NCBI GenBank assembly: GCA_039927815.1
Contig: JBDSUJ010000097.1
Coordinates: 1 to 24,556, forward strand
Reading direction: 5' to 3'
From: Croceibacterium_A sp039927815
GTDB taxonomy: Bacteria; Pseudomonadota; Alphaproteobacteria; Sphingomonadales; Sphingomonadaceae
Length of the DNA: 24,556 nucleotides
The position numbers and the translations under genes were made by a program. The notes below the pieces were generated by a model. It had not been told where the DNA came from. It saw only the letters and a program-made list of their open reading frames with translations, and made no database searches. The first letter of the stretch is position 1; every line of letters begins with the position of its first letter. This document shows, one piece after another, positions 8,004 to 15,300 of the stretch.

Positions 8004-8909
8004 ATGAGGAAGAAATTCGCTCTCGGCGCCGCGGCTGCGGTGGCCATGATGACTATGACGGCTTCGGTCGCGTTCGCTCAGGCCGCGCCGCCGGCGTCGG
8101 CGCCGGTACGGATCGATGGGCACCCGAACATGAACGGCATCTGGTCTACGATCAGCCAGGCCAACTGGGATCTCGAACCGCATAGTGCGCAATCGGGTCC
8201 GCTTGGCGGCGCGGGAGAGCGTGTGCTTGGGACCTTGACCGCTGAGCCGGCGGGGCTAGGCGTCGTCGACGGGGGCAAGATCCCGTATCGCCCCGATGCC
8301 TTGGCGCGGCTGCAGGACAACAAGGCTCACCGGGTCGGCCACGACCCCGAGGCCGCCTGCTACCTGCCCGGAATTCCGCGCGCGACGTACATCAACAACA
8401 TGCCGTTCCAGATCGTCCAGGGCGGCGGCGACGACATGCTCATGGTCTACGAATATGCCAACGCCAACCGCGTCATCGAAATGCGCGCGGTCGAAGTCCC
8501 GCCGATCGATACCTGGATGGGCACTTCCTACGGCCGCTGGCAGGGCGATACGCTGGTCGTGACCACGCTGGCGCAGAGCCCCGGCGAATACAAGGCACCC
8601 GCCGGCGAAATGTTCGAGAATGCCACATGGCTCGATCGCCAGGGCAATTACTTGACCAATTCAACCACGGTTACCGAGCGGTTCAAGCCAATGGGGCCGA
8701 ACCACATCGACTATTCGGCGACGATCGACGATCCGACGCTTTACACCAAGCCGTGGACCATCCGCATGCCGCTGTACAAGCATGTCGAGGCGAACGCGCA
8801 ACTGCTTGAGTTCCGTTGCGTCCCGTTCAGCGAGATGCTCCTATACGGTGACTTGCTTGAGAACCGCGGCGCGCCTGCAATGGCTCCGGCCACTGGCGAC
8901 CGAAAGTAA
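8004..8909 (+). CDS. Secreted protein of unknown function, paralog of the first gene in the window
   Basis: 301 residues; ATG at 8004 preceded by AGAGG and a G-run. A Sec signal peptide is clear (MRKKFALG, cleavage near AFAQA at 25-26). The mature start contains DGHPNMNGIWSTI, a pattern seen in a family of exported hypothetical proteins. The C-terminal half matches the product of 1-690: DTWMGTSYGRWQGDTLVVTT, VTERFKPMGPNHIDYSATI, and TKPWT. Cysteines occur at EAACYLPG and FRCVPF. No enzyme motif is recognised. The recurrence of this family in two operons that each contain a PQQ dehydrogenase argues for a job in the same envelope pathway, for example substrate binding or an accessory function. 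That is inference from context. Confidence 0.85.
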   Translation: MRKKFALGAAAAVAMMTMTASVAFAQAAPPASAPVRIDGHPNMNGIWSTISQANWDLEPHSAQSGPLGGAGERVLGTLTAEPAGLGVVDGGKIPYRPDALARLQDNKAHRVGHDPEAACYLPGIPRATYINNMPFQIVQGGGDDMLMVYEYANANRVIEMRAVEVPPIDTWMGTSYGRWQGDTLVVTTLAQSPGEYKAPAGEMFENATWLDRQGNYLTNSTTVTERFKPMGPNHIDYSATIDDPTLYTKPWTIRMPLYKHVEANAQLLEFRCVPFSEMLLYGDLLENRGAPAMAPATGDRK

Positions 8910-8955
8910 TGAATCAGTGCCGCTTCCACGATTTGAAGTTTAAGGAGTACGAGCC

Positions 8956-9384
8956 ATGCAGATGAAGAAATGGACTGCCGCCGCTGTTGGCGCGGTCCTG
9001 GCCGCCGGCACCGCCGGCGTAGCCTTCGCCCACCACTCGTTCGCGACCGAGTTCGACCGTAACAAGCCGGTCCGCCTCGAAGGCAAAGTGGTGAAGTTCG
9101 AATGGGTCAATCCGCATTCGTGGATTCACCTCGATGTGGACCGCGCCGGCAAGACCGAGCGCTGGCGGGTTGAAGGCGGCGCACCGAGCGCGCTCCTGCG
9201 GCGCGGCTGGAACAGGAACTCGCTCCCGGCGGGGACCGGGATCATCGTCGACGCGTTCCGCGCGCGCGACGGAGACACCCGCGCGTCGGCCGCGGAAATC
9301 CGCTTCCCCAACGGGCGCGAGCTGTCGCTCGGCAACCCGACCACCGAAGCAGTGGCGGCTGCGGCGAAGCGCGCCGGCCAGTAA
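8956..9384 (+). CDS. Small exported DUF6152-family protein
   Basis: 142 residues. ATG at 8956, with AAGGAG at 8942-8947. An ATG two codons later is also possible. The signal peptide ends in VAFA, and predicted cleavage after Ala25 leaves a mature protein starting His26-His27-Ser-Phe. Later motifs are LEGKVVKFEWVNPHSWIHLD (His54 and His58) and a basic C-terminal half. These match what I recall of DUF6152, a family of short periplasmic proteins of unknown function. Exposed N-terminal histidines plus internal histidines would suit metal binding, perhaps copper, but this is inference. It is the last gene of the operon, 46 bp after the unknown secreted protein, and is followed by a strong terminator. 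Confidence 0.88.
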   Translation: MQMKKWTAAAVGAVLAAGTAGVAFAHHSFATEFDRNKPVRLEGKVVKFEWVNPHSWIHLDVDRAGKTERWRVEGGAPSALLRRGWNRNSLPAGTGIIVDAFRARDGDTRASAAEIRFPNGRELSLGNPTTEAVAAAAKRAGQ

Positions 9385-9420
9385 GCCACATCCCTTGCCC
9401 TCATGGGGCAGGCGAACCAC

Positions 9421-9454
9421 AAAAAGCTCGCGATCTTCGGATCGCGAGCTTTTT
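9421..9454 (+). terminator. Strong intrinsic terminator with cUUCGg tetraloop
   Basis: A perfect 15-bp stem (9421-9435 with 9440-9454, core GCTCGCGATC/GATCGCGAGC) closes a TTCG loop inside a C-G pair, the very stable cUUCGg form. A T-run continues to 9456. It ends the operon 6047-9384, 36 bp after the DUF6152 stop. Confidence 0.95.
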
Positions 9455-9543
9455 TTGGCGCCACCCGCACGATTAAGAGCTCAGGCTCGCCCGGCTGGCT
9501 AAAGCTGGCTGGCGCACTCCCCACTAATGGACGCTTCAGGGGT

Positions 9544-9565
9544 TTGAATTGCGCAGCAAATTCAA
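9544..9565. promoter_or_regulatory. Inverted repeat TTGAATT-N8-AATTCAA upstream of the KaiC-like gene
   Basis: Perfect 7-bp arms (9544-9550 and 9559-9565) lie about 57 bp before the ATG at 9622, in a position suited to transcriptional control. The left arm also resembles a weak -35 box. No match to a known operator is claimed. Confidence 0.3.
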
Positions 9566-9621
9566 GGGATGCGCTTTTCAGATCCGCGAGTACATAAGCC
9601 GAAGGCATTGCAGGAAGATCC

Positions 9622-11097
9622 ATGGGAAATTGCGCAACAGGAGTTTCCGGGCTGGATGAAGTCCTCGCGGGCGGGCTCTCTGAGGGGCGACTGTTTCTGC
9701 TCGAAGGTAGTCCGGGCACGGGAAAGACCACCATTGCGAGCCAGTTCCTGATGTCGGGCGTCGAGGCAGGCGAGAAAGTTCTCTACATCACCCTCTCCGA
9801 AACAGAGGAGGAGCTGCGCGACGGAGCAGCGTCCCATGGCTGGACCTTTGGCGAGGGCTTCGAAGTATTCGAACTTGTCCCGCCGGAGAGCTTGCTCGAT
9901 GACGAACAGCAGCAAAGCCTGCTCTATTCATCCGACCTCGAGCTGGGCGAAACCACCAGGCGCATCTTCGACGCATTCGAGCGCATAAAGCCCACGCGGG
10001 TCGTGCTGGACAGTTTGTCCGAAATTCGCCTGCTTGCACAAAGCTCGCTGCGTTACCGCCGCCAGATCCTCGCGTTGAAACACTATTTCTCGCGTCATGA
10101 GGCGACGGTGCTGATGCTTGACGACCTTACGGCCGACGCACTCGACAAGACCGTGCATAGCGTCGCACACTCGGTCATACGCCTCGAGGAGCTGTCCCCC
10201 AACTACGGTGCCGAGCGCCGGCGTATGCGAGTGCTCAAATATCGTGGTCGGAAATATCGCGGCGGGTATCATGACTTTGTGATCGATACCGGCGGCGTCC
10301 GAGTATTCCCGCGCCTCGTCTCGGCCGAGCATCATTCATCTTTCAAGCGCGAGACCGTGCCGATCGCCGATCCGCAGCTGAACAAACTGCTCGGCGGCGG
10401 CTTCGAGCGTGGCGCGAGCAATCTTATTCTGGGTCCTGCCGGAACTGGAAAGTCACTCCTGACGCTCAGCTTCATCCAGTCGACCGTCAAGAGGGGAGAA
10501 AACGCCGCGCTGTTCGTTTTTGACGAAGAAATGGGACTGTTGTTCGCCCGGTCGAAGGGTTTGGGCATCGATCTTGGCGAGATGGTCGACAGCGGCAAGC
10601 TGACAATCGAGCAGATCGACGCCGCCGAGCTCACGCCCGGCGAGTTTTCCGAGCGTGTCCGAGTCTGCGTCGAGAAAAATGGCGCGCGCACGGTCGTCAT
10701 CGACAGTCTCAACGGATACCAGGCGTCGATGCCCGAAGAGCAGGCTCTGATCCTGCACATGCACGAGCTGCTGCAGTATCTTAATCGGCAGGGTGTGACG
10801 ACCTTTCTGACCGTCGCGCAACACGGACTAGTCGGCGACATGAAGTCCCCCGTCGATGTGACCTATCTGGCCGACACCGTTATCTTGCTGCGTTATTTCG
10901 AAGCCCTGGGGCGAGTTCGCCGGGCGATCTCAGTCGTCAAGAAGCGGACGGGCGCGCACGAGGATACCATTCGTGAGTTCATGATCGGCTCAAACGGGAT
11001 CACGCTTGGGGATCCCCTGACCGGCTTCCAGGGCGTGTTGCGCGGGGTCCCAAATTTGGTTGGGGATACGGACCTCCTTGCCGGCCAGAAGGTGTAA
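9622..11097 (+). CDS. KaiC-like double-domain RecA-type ATPase
   Basis: 491 residues; ATG at 9622 with AGGAAG at 9612-9617. Two KaiC domains are in tandem. Domain I (about 5-235) has Walker A GSPGTGKT at 29-36, Glu60/Glu62 as likely catalytic acids, and Walker B VVLDS at 127-131. Domain II (about 245-475) has Walker A GPAGTGKS at 271-278, Glu302/Glu303, and VVIDS at 357-361. The architecture equals cyanobacterial KaiC, but the protein lacks the long C-terminal tail, and no kaiA or kaiB is visible. The segment aligned to the KaiC phosphosites Ser431-Thr432 appears to be Thr414-Tyr415. In Alphaproteobacteria such proteins usually precede a sensor kinase, as here, and are thought to act in stress or light signalling rather than as a clock. 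It is probably co-transcribed with the downstream kinase region. Confidence 0.92.
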   Translation: MGNCATGVSGLDEVLAGGLSEGRLFLLEGSPGTGKTTIASQFLMSGVEAGEKVLYITLSETEEELRDGAASHGWTFGEGFEVFELVPPESLLDDEQQQSLLYSSDLELGETTRRIFDAFERIKPTRVVLDSLSEIRLLAQSSLRYRRQILALKHYFSRHEATVLMLDDLTADALDKTVHSVAHSVIRLEELSPNYGAERRRMRVLKYRGRKYRGGYHDFVIDTGGVRVFPRLVSAEHHSSFKRETVPIADPQLNKLLGGGFERGASNLILGPAGTGKSLLTLSFIQSTVKRGENAALFVFDEEMGLLFARSKGLGIDLGEMVDSGKLTIEQIDAAELTPGEFSERVRVCVEKNGARTVVIDSLNGYQASMPEEQALILHMHELLQYLNRQGVTTFLTVAQHGLVGDMKSPVDVTYLADTVILLRYFEALGRVRRAISVVKKRTGAHEDTIREFMIGSNGITLGDPLTGFQGVLRGVPNLVGDTDLLAGQKV

Positions 11098-11104
11098 GCG
11101 CCTG

Positions 11105-11473
11105 TTGAATCGTACCCTTGCCGAAGGCGCCGCTATCCTGGCACCTCATGGTCGTGACGCGGCCATCGCCCAGGCGATGCTTACCGAAGGGGGCCTCGAA
11201 GCGGCCGTCGTCAGCGATCTGGCGGAGTTAGTTGCCGTGTTGCGCTCTGGCGCCGGCTTTGCGGTCGTCACCGAGGAAGCGCTTCGATCCGCGGACTTGC
11301 GCGATCTGGCCGGCTTTATTCACGATCAGCCCGAATGGTCCGACTTCCCGTTCATCTTGCTGACCGCTCGCGGCGGGGGCTCGAGCGCAATCCCGGCGCT
11401 GTGCGTCTCCTTGAAACGCTGGGCAACGTCACGTTTCTGGAACGCCCGTTTCATCCCACCACGCTAATCAGTC
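11105..11473 (+). pseudogene. Frameshifted N-terminal receiver-like part of the hybrid kinase
   Basis: From a TTG at 11105, 8 bp after the KaiC stop, the frame reads LNRTLAEGAAILAPHGRDAA and continues through FPFILLTARGGG. This resembles a receiver-like domain found at the N-terminus of kinases beside KaiC in related bacteria. At a run of five G (11375-11379) the coding frame jumps: the expected continuation GLERNPGAVRLLETLGN and LERPFHPTTLISLA lies in another frame up to about 11475. It then returns to the original frame in the kinase body. One G missing in the run explains the first shift. The second, near 11474-11477, restores the frame. Without the shifts, this and the next gene would be one protein of about 840 residues. 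The shift may be a sequencing error or a real mutation. The unshifted reading stops at 11467. Confidence 0.75.
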
Positions 11474-13624
11474 TTGCGTGCGGCCAAGCGGGGGCGTTTG
11501 CGCCAGTACGACGCACGCCACAGGCTCGACGAGATCCGCGACGCCCGCGAGCGCATGAGCATCGCGCTAGCTGCCGGGCGACTTGGCGCCTGGACATTGG
11601 ATCTTCGTTCCAATCACCTGGAAGCATCCATCGATTGCAAGGCTCATTTCGGGCGGAGCGAGGTGCAGTCGTTCACGTACGAGGAGTTGCTGGCATCCAA
11701 CCATCCGGAAGATTCAGACCGGATGCGCCAGGCTGTCGCTCATGCGGTCAATACCGGCGCCCGGTACGATATCGAGTACCGGACGATCTGGTCCGACGGT
11801 TCGCTGCATTGGGTGCAGATCAACGGTCAGCTTGAGAGCGACGACGCTGGGCAACCTCTGCGGATGGTGGGCGTGTCGCACGACATTACTTCGCGCCATG
11901 ATAGTGAAAGCCGCCGGGCCGCCTTGCTCACGCTGGGAGATGCGTTGCGACAGGCAAACGATCGCGGCGAAATGACCTATCTGGCAGCGGAGATACTGGG
12001 AACGACCGTGGGCGTGAGCCGCGCGGGCTACGCATGCATCGATCCTGCCGCTGAGACCCTTGCTGTCGAAGGTCAGTGGCACGCCCCAGGTATCCCTGCC
12101 CTTCCGGGAATTCTGAACGTGCGGGATTACCGGTCCTATCTCGAGGTCCTGAAGCGGCATGAGACACTAGTCGTCGCCGATGCAAGGACCGATGCCCGCA
12201 CGCGGGACGACGCGCCCGCCTTGGAAGACCCCTACGCGCGCGCTTTCATGTACGTCCCCCTCGTCGATCAAGAAGAAGTCGTGGGGCTGGTGTATCTACA
12301 CCACCGGGAAGTTCGCAATTGGCCGGCGGAAGAACGCGAATTCGTCGGTGAAGTCGTCGATCGCACCCAAGGCGCGATTGAACGGCGCAAGGCGGAAATT
12401 TCGCTGGAGGAATTCACCGGATCGCTTGAAAAGCAGGTCGCGGAACGCACCCGGGAGATCGAAGCGGCGCAGGAGCAGCTGCGGCAAGCGCAAAAGATGG
12501 AGGCTGTCGGGCAACTGACGGGCGGGTTGGCGCATGACTTCAACAATCTCCTCACCGGGATCTCAGGTTCGCTCGAACTGATCGAGGTGCGCATCAAGCA
12601 AGGGCGTTCAGGTGAGATCGACAAGTATCTCGACATGGCGCGGAGTGCCTCCAAGCGCGCCGCCGCGCTCACGCACCGGCTGCTTGCCTTTTCGCGCCGC
12701 CAAACGCTCGACCCCAAGCCATCCGATATCAACCGCATCATCGCGAACCTGGAAGAGTTCCTGCGGCGGTCAGTCGGCCCGCAGGTTGAAATTGAAGTGG
12801 TCGGTGCGGGCGGGCTGTGGACTACATTGATCGATCCAAACCAGCTCGAGAACGCCCTGCTAAACCTCTGTATCAATGCGCGCGACGCGATGCCCGATGG
12901 GGGTCGGATCACGATTGAGACGGCCAACAAGTGGCTTGACGAGAGGGCCGCCAAAGTGCGCGACCTGGCTGTCGGGCAATATGTCTCGCTCTGTGTTTCA
13001 GACACCGGGACGGGCATGTCGCCAGAGACAATTCAGCGGGCGTTCGACCCGTTTTACACGACAAAGCCGCTTGGCGAGGGCACGGGGCTCGGCCTGTCCA
13101 TGATCTACGGCTTCGTCCGCCAATCGGGCGGCCAGGTGCGTATCTATTCCGAAGTCGGCCAAGGCACCACGATGTGCCTTTATTTTCCACGCGTAAATTC
13201 GCTGGAAGGACCGGACCCTGAGCCGGAAGAGCGGCTCGCGGAGGCGTCCACCGCAGCCGGCGAAACGGTGCTGGTCGTCGATGACGAACCGGCCATTCGC
13301 GCTTTGGTCACTGACGTGCTCGCCGAACTTGGATATAATACACTGGAGGCGGGCGATGGCCCGGCAGGTCTGGCGATTCTCAAAAGCCAGCCGAACATTG
13401 CACTGTTGGTAACCGATGTCGGATTGCCAAAGGGGATGAACGGTCGCCAGTTCGCCGATGCGGCCCGCGTCGAGCGACCCGATCTCAAGGTTCTCTTCAT
13501 AACCGGCTACGCTGAAAATGCCGTAATCGGCAGCGGACGTCTCGACCCCGGTATGCACGTGCTTACCAAGCCGTTTGCAATGGATACCTTCGCCAAGCGA
13601 ATTCAGGCCCTCATTTCTGAATGA
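11474..13624 (+). CDS. Hybrid sensor histidine kinase (PAS-GAF-HisKA-HATPase-REC)
   Basis: 716 residues if read from the TTG at 11474; an in-frame ATG lies at 11555, and the true start is probably upstream in the frameshifted segment. Domains: PAS about 29-140 (YRTIWSDGSLHWVQINGQL, then a VGVSHDITSR end), GAF about 150-305, a coiled coil about 305-345, and HisKA with phospho-acceptor His354 in GLAHDFNNLL. The HATPase has N-box NLCINARDAM, G1 DTGTGM (Asp510), F-box FDPFYTTK, and G2 GEGTGLGLS. A C-terminal receiver at about 598-714 has Asp603/Asp604, phospho-acceptor Asp648, Thr677 and Lys699. All catalytic residues are present, so the kinase core should work. There is no membrane segment, so it is a cytoplasmic sensor. 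The tight link to the KaiC-like gene suggests a shared signalling pathway; the signal is unknown. Confidence 0.9.
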   Translation: MRAAKRGRLRQYDARHRLDEIRDARERMSIALAAGRLGAWTLDLRSNHLEASIDCKAHFGRSEVQSFTYEELLASNHPEDSDRMRQAVAHAVNTGARYDIEYRTIWSDGSLHWVQINGQLESDDAGQPLRMVGVSHDITSRHDSESRRAALLTLGDALRQANDRGEMTYLAAEILGTTVGVSRAGYACIDPAAETLAVEGQWHAPGIPALPGILNVRDYRSYLEVLKRHETLVVADARTDARTRDDAPALEDPYARAFMYVPLVDQEEVVGLVYLHHREVRNWPAEEREFVGEVVDRTQGAIERRKAEISLEEFTGSLEKQVAERTREIEAAQEQLRQAQKMEAVGQLTGGLAHDFNNLLTGISGSLELIEVRIKQGRSGEIDKYLDMARSASKRAAALTHRLLAFSRRQTLDPKPSDINRIIANLEEFLRRSVGPQVEIEVVGAGGLWTTLIDPNQLENALLNLCINARDAMPDGGRITIETANKWLDERAAKVRDLAVGQYVSLCVSDTGTGMSPETIQRAFDPFYTTKPLGEGTGLGLSMIYGFVRQSGGQVRIYSEVGQGTTMCLYFPRVNSLEGPDPEPEERLAEASTAAGETVLVVDDEPAIRALVTDVLAELGYNTLEAGDGPAGLAILKSQPNIALLVTDVGLPKGMNGRQFADAARVERPDLKVLFITGYAENAVIGSGRLDPGMHVLTKPFAMDTFAKRIQALISE

Positions 13625-13678
13625 GATCTGCGTCTCGAGCGTGCGAAAAAGTAATCGATGTCGATCGGGCGCGAACTT

Positions 13679-13708
13679 TTCCCTGCAAAAGCTCGTTTTT
13701 GCAGGGAA
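13679..13708. terminator. Hairpin after the kinase gene, possible terminator
   Basis: A perfect 12-bp stem (13679-13690 with 13697-13708, TTCCCTGCAAAA/TTTTGCAGGGAA) with a 6-nt loop starts 54 bp after the kinase stop. There is no T-run after the right arm, so it is not a textbook terminator. It sits where the kinase transcript should end and directly before the gdhA remnant. Confidence 0.5.
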
Positions 13709-13739
13709 TCAACACTTGCCCCGCCATGTCGTGCTCACC

Positions 13740-14183
13740 GGCGCGACTTTCCATGACGGTGTCACGCCATGGAACGTGCCCTGTGACGTGGCCTTACCGT
13801 GCGCGACGCAAAACGAGTCGCTCGGGCCCGGCGCCAAGGCGCTGATCGGCCATGGCTGCTTCGCGGTGTCGGAGGGCGCGAACATGCCCAGCGACCTCGA
13901 GGCGGTGCATGCGTTCAAGCAATCGAGGATTCTGTTCGCGCCCGGCAAGGCGGCGAATGCCGGGGCGTCGCTGTGTCGGGCTTGGAAATGAGCCAGAATT
14001 CGGAGCGCCGCAGTTGGAAAGAAGAGCAGCTTCAGGTCATGCTGCGCGACATCATGGACGGGATTCACCATCGCTGCCTCATGTATGGCACCGCGAGCGA
14101 CGGCCATGTCGATTACGTGAAGGGCGCCAATTGCCGGGATTAAGAAAGTGGCTGACGCAATGCTGGCATTCGGTGTGGTGTAG
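13740..14183 (+). pseudogene. gdhA: C-terminal remnant of NADP-type glutamate dehydrogenase, frameshifted
   Basis: Three frame segments together read as the last third of GdhA. Segment 1 (13740 to about 13962) contains PWNVPCDVALPCATQNES, EGANMPSDLEA and FAPGKAANAG. Segment 2 (about 13966-14131) contains VAVSGLEMSQNSERRSW, IHHRCLMYG and VDYVKGAN. Segment 3 (14133-14183) reads AGIKKVADAMLAFGVV and stops at the TAG 14181-14183, where GdhA proteins normally end. The first shift is at a GGGG run (13962-13965) and fits one lost G. The second, near 14129-14132 (AATTGCC), fits loss of two bases from AATATTGCC. About 300 N-terminal residues are absent, so this is a true remnant whatever the sequence quality. 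The working enzyme makes glutamate from 2-oxoglutarate and ammonia with NADPH. Confidence 0.88.
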
Positions 14184-15300
14184 TAATCATTCATCGTACC
14201 CTTACTGGGAAGTTGCCGTCATTCAGCCCGGCCAGCCGTGACCAACAGTCGTTTTGTCAGCGCCATGGCGTCAGAAGGCAGTCCGCGGTGCGGTTCAGGA
14301 GTGGACACTCCCTCTCTAAGCCGGATCACAAGCCGGAGGATGACATGCTTCCTGCACCATCGCGTGTGTAGGACGTATTGGCCGATGCCAACGTCGCCCG
14401 CGCAGACCGTCTCCACTGGTTTTCCGGACCGAGCAGGCGCCTGCTGAACGTCTTGAGATGCGCGCAGAGCATACGCTGGCTCACAGTTGGACGATGACGA
14501 GTTAGGACACTCTCCGGTGGCCTCGTGCCGATCGATCCGGACGGCGAAATGTCGCTGGCTTTGAAGCTCTCCAAGGAGGCCCTGCTCGCGATCCGGCAAC
14601 GCGGCGCTATGTACGTGACCAGCAGTTGATGTTCCGAAATTCGATCCCGTACTGCGCACGAGGCCGGCGGAGCAAACGGCTCTGAACAGGGCGCATCAAG
14701 CCCCGCAAATTGCTCTTCGCAGACCGGACGAAAGGCCGGAATGGCGGCGAGCTGCAGGCTTTCTGCCCGAAACGAAAATCTTTCTAAATCAATGACTTAT
14801 GCTTGGCGGCGGAAGCAGTCAGCTGCGAACCGTTCTCTGATCCGCCTTCCCGTTTCCCGGTACCGTTTTCCCGTTTCCAAGCCGTTTTAACGGGAATTTT
14901 GCTCAAAACACCCGCGTAATGCACTTAAGCGCTCTCACAAGCCGCTCAAATCACCCGAATAAACCGCTGAATTCCCGGAGCTGCGGAAGCGGGAATTCCA
15001 AGGCAGCCAAACGGGATTTGGCCCCCAGCCCCGCCCCGATTCAGGAAACGCGATGGCGGTGCGTCAGCCTCCTAGTGGTTAAAGCCAAACGCTTGATATT
15101 CACTTGGCCGTTCCCGACCCAATCTTAGTCGCTCAGCGCCGATTGGTTTTATCCTGATGCCCGTCATTCAAGATGATGGGCTGTCGGCAGCAACGCGCCC
15201 ATCACTGACGTTCGTAGCGGACTGGACGCGTTCCTAGAGCGGACATTCGTTGATCCGGCGCAGGCTGAGTACTCGACCGGCAGGTGTTCCACCCAACGCG
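14184..15300. other. 1.1-kb stretch without a convincing gene
   Basis: Short frames exist on both strands, but none has an ordered domain, a good ribosome site or a recognisable family. A stretch at 14515-14629 reads GGLVPIDPDGEMSLALKLS followed by KEALLAIRQRGAMYVTSS and a stop. It has coding-like character and may be the tail of a lost gene. From 14840 to 15020 the base composition is lower in GC and the DNA holds repeated TTCCCGTTT and GGGAATTC motifs. A GCCC/GGGC hairpin at 15159-15181 has no T-run. The region fits decayed or mobile DNA between two intact genes. Confidence 0.6.
14847..15016. repeat. Noncoding block of short direct and inverted repeats
   Basis: TTCCCGTTT occurs at 14847 and 14868, and the inverted form AACGGGAA at 14889, so starts are exactly 21 bp apart (two helical turns). 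A further inverted form, AAACGGGA, lies at 15009-15016. Between them is a perfect 9-bp inverted repeat, GAATTCCCG (14969-14977) and CGGGAATTC (14990-14998), with a 12-nt spacer. This could be binding sites for a recombinase or regulator, or the end of a lost mobile element. I recall similar sequence near integrases in related genomes, but this was not checked. Confidence 0.45.

Noticed and set aside
14219..14659. Minus-strand frame of 146 codons in the gene-poor stretch
   Set aside because: No ribosome site, no family and no ordered features; overlapping frames in other phases look equally good.
14919..15128. Small plus-strand frame in the repeat block
   Set aside because: It covers the inverted repeats and has a low-complexity S/N/R/K composition; better explained as noncoding DNA.
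15159..15181. GCCC/GGGC hairpin as terminator of the third PQQ gene
   Set aside because: It lies 120 bp beyond the stop and has no U-run in the minus direction; too weak to call.
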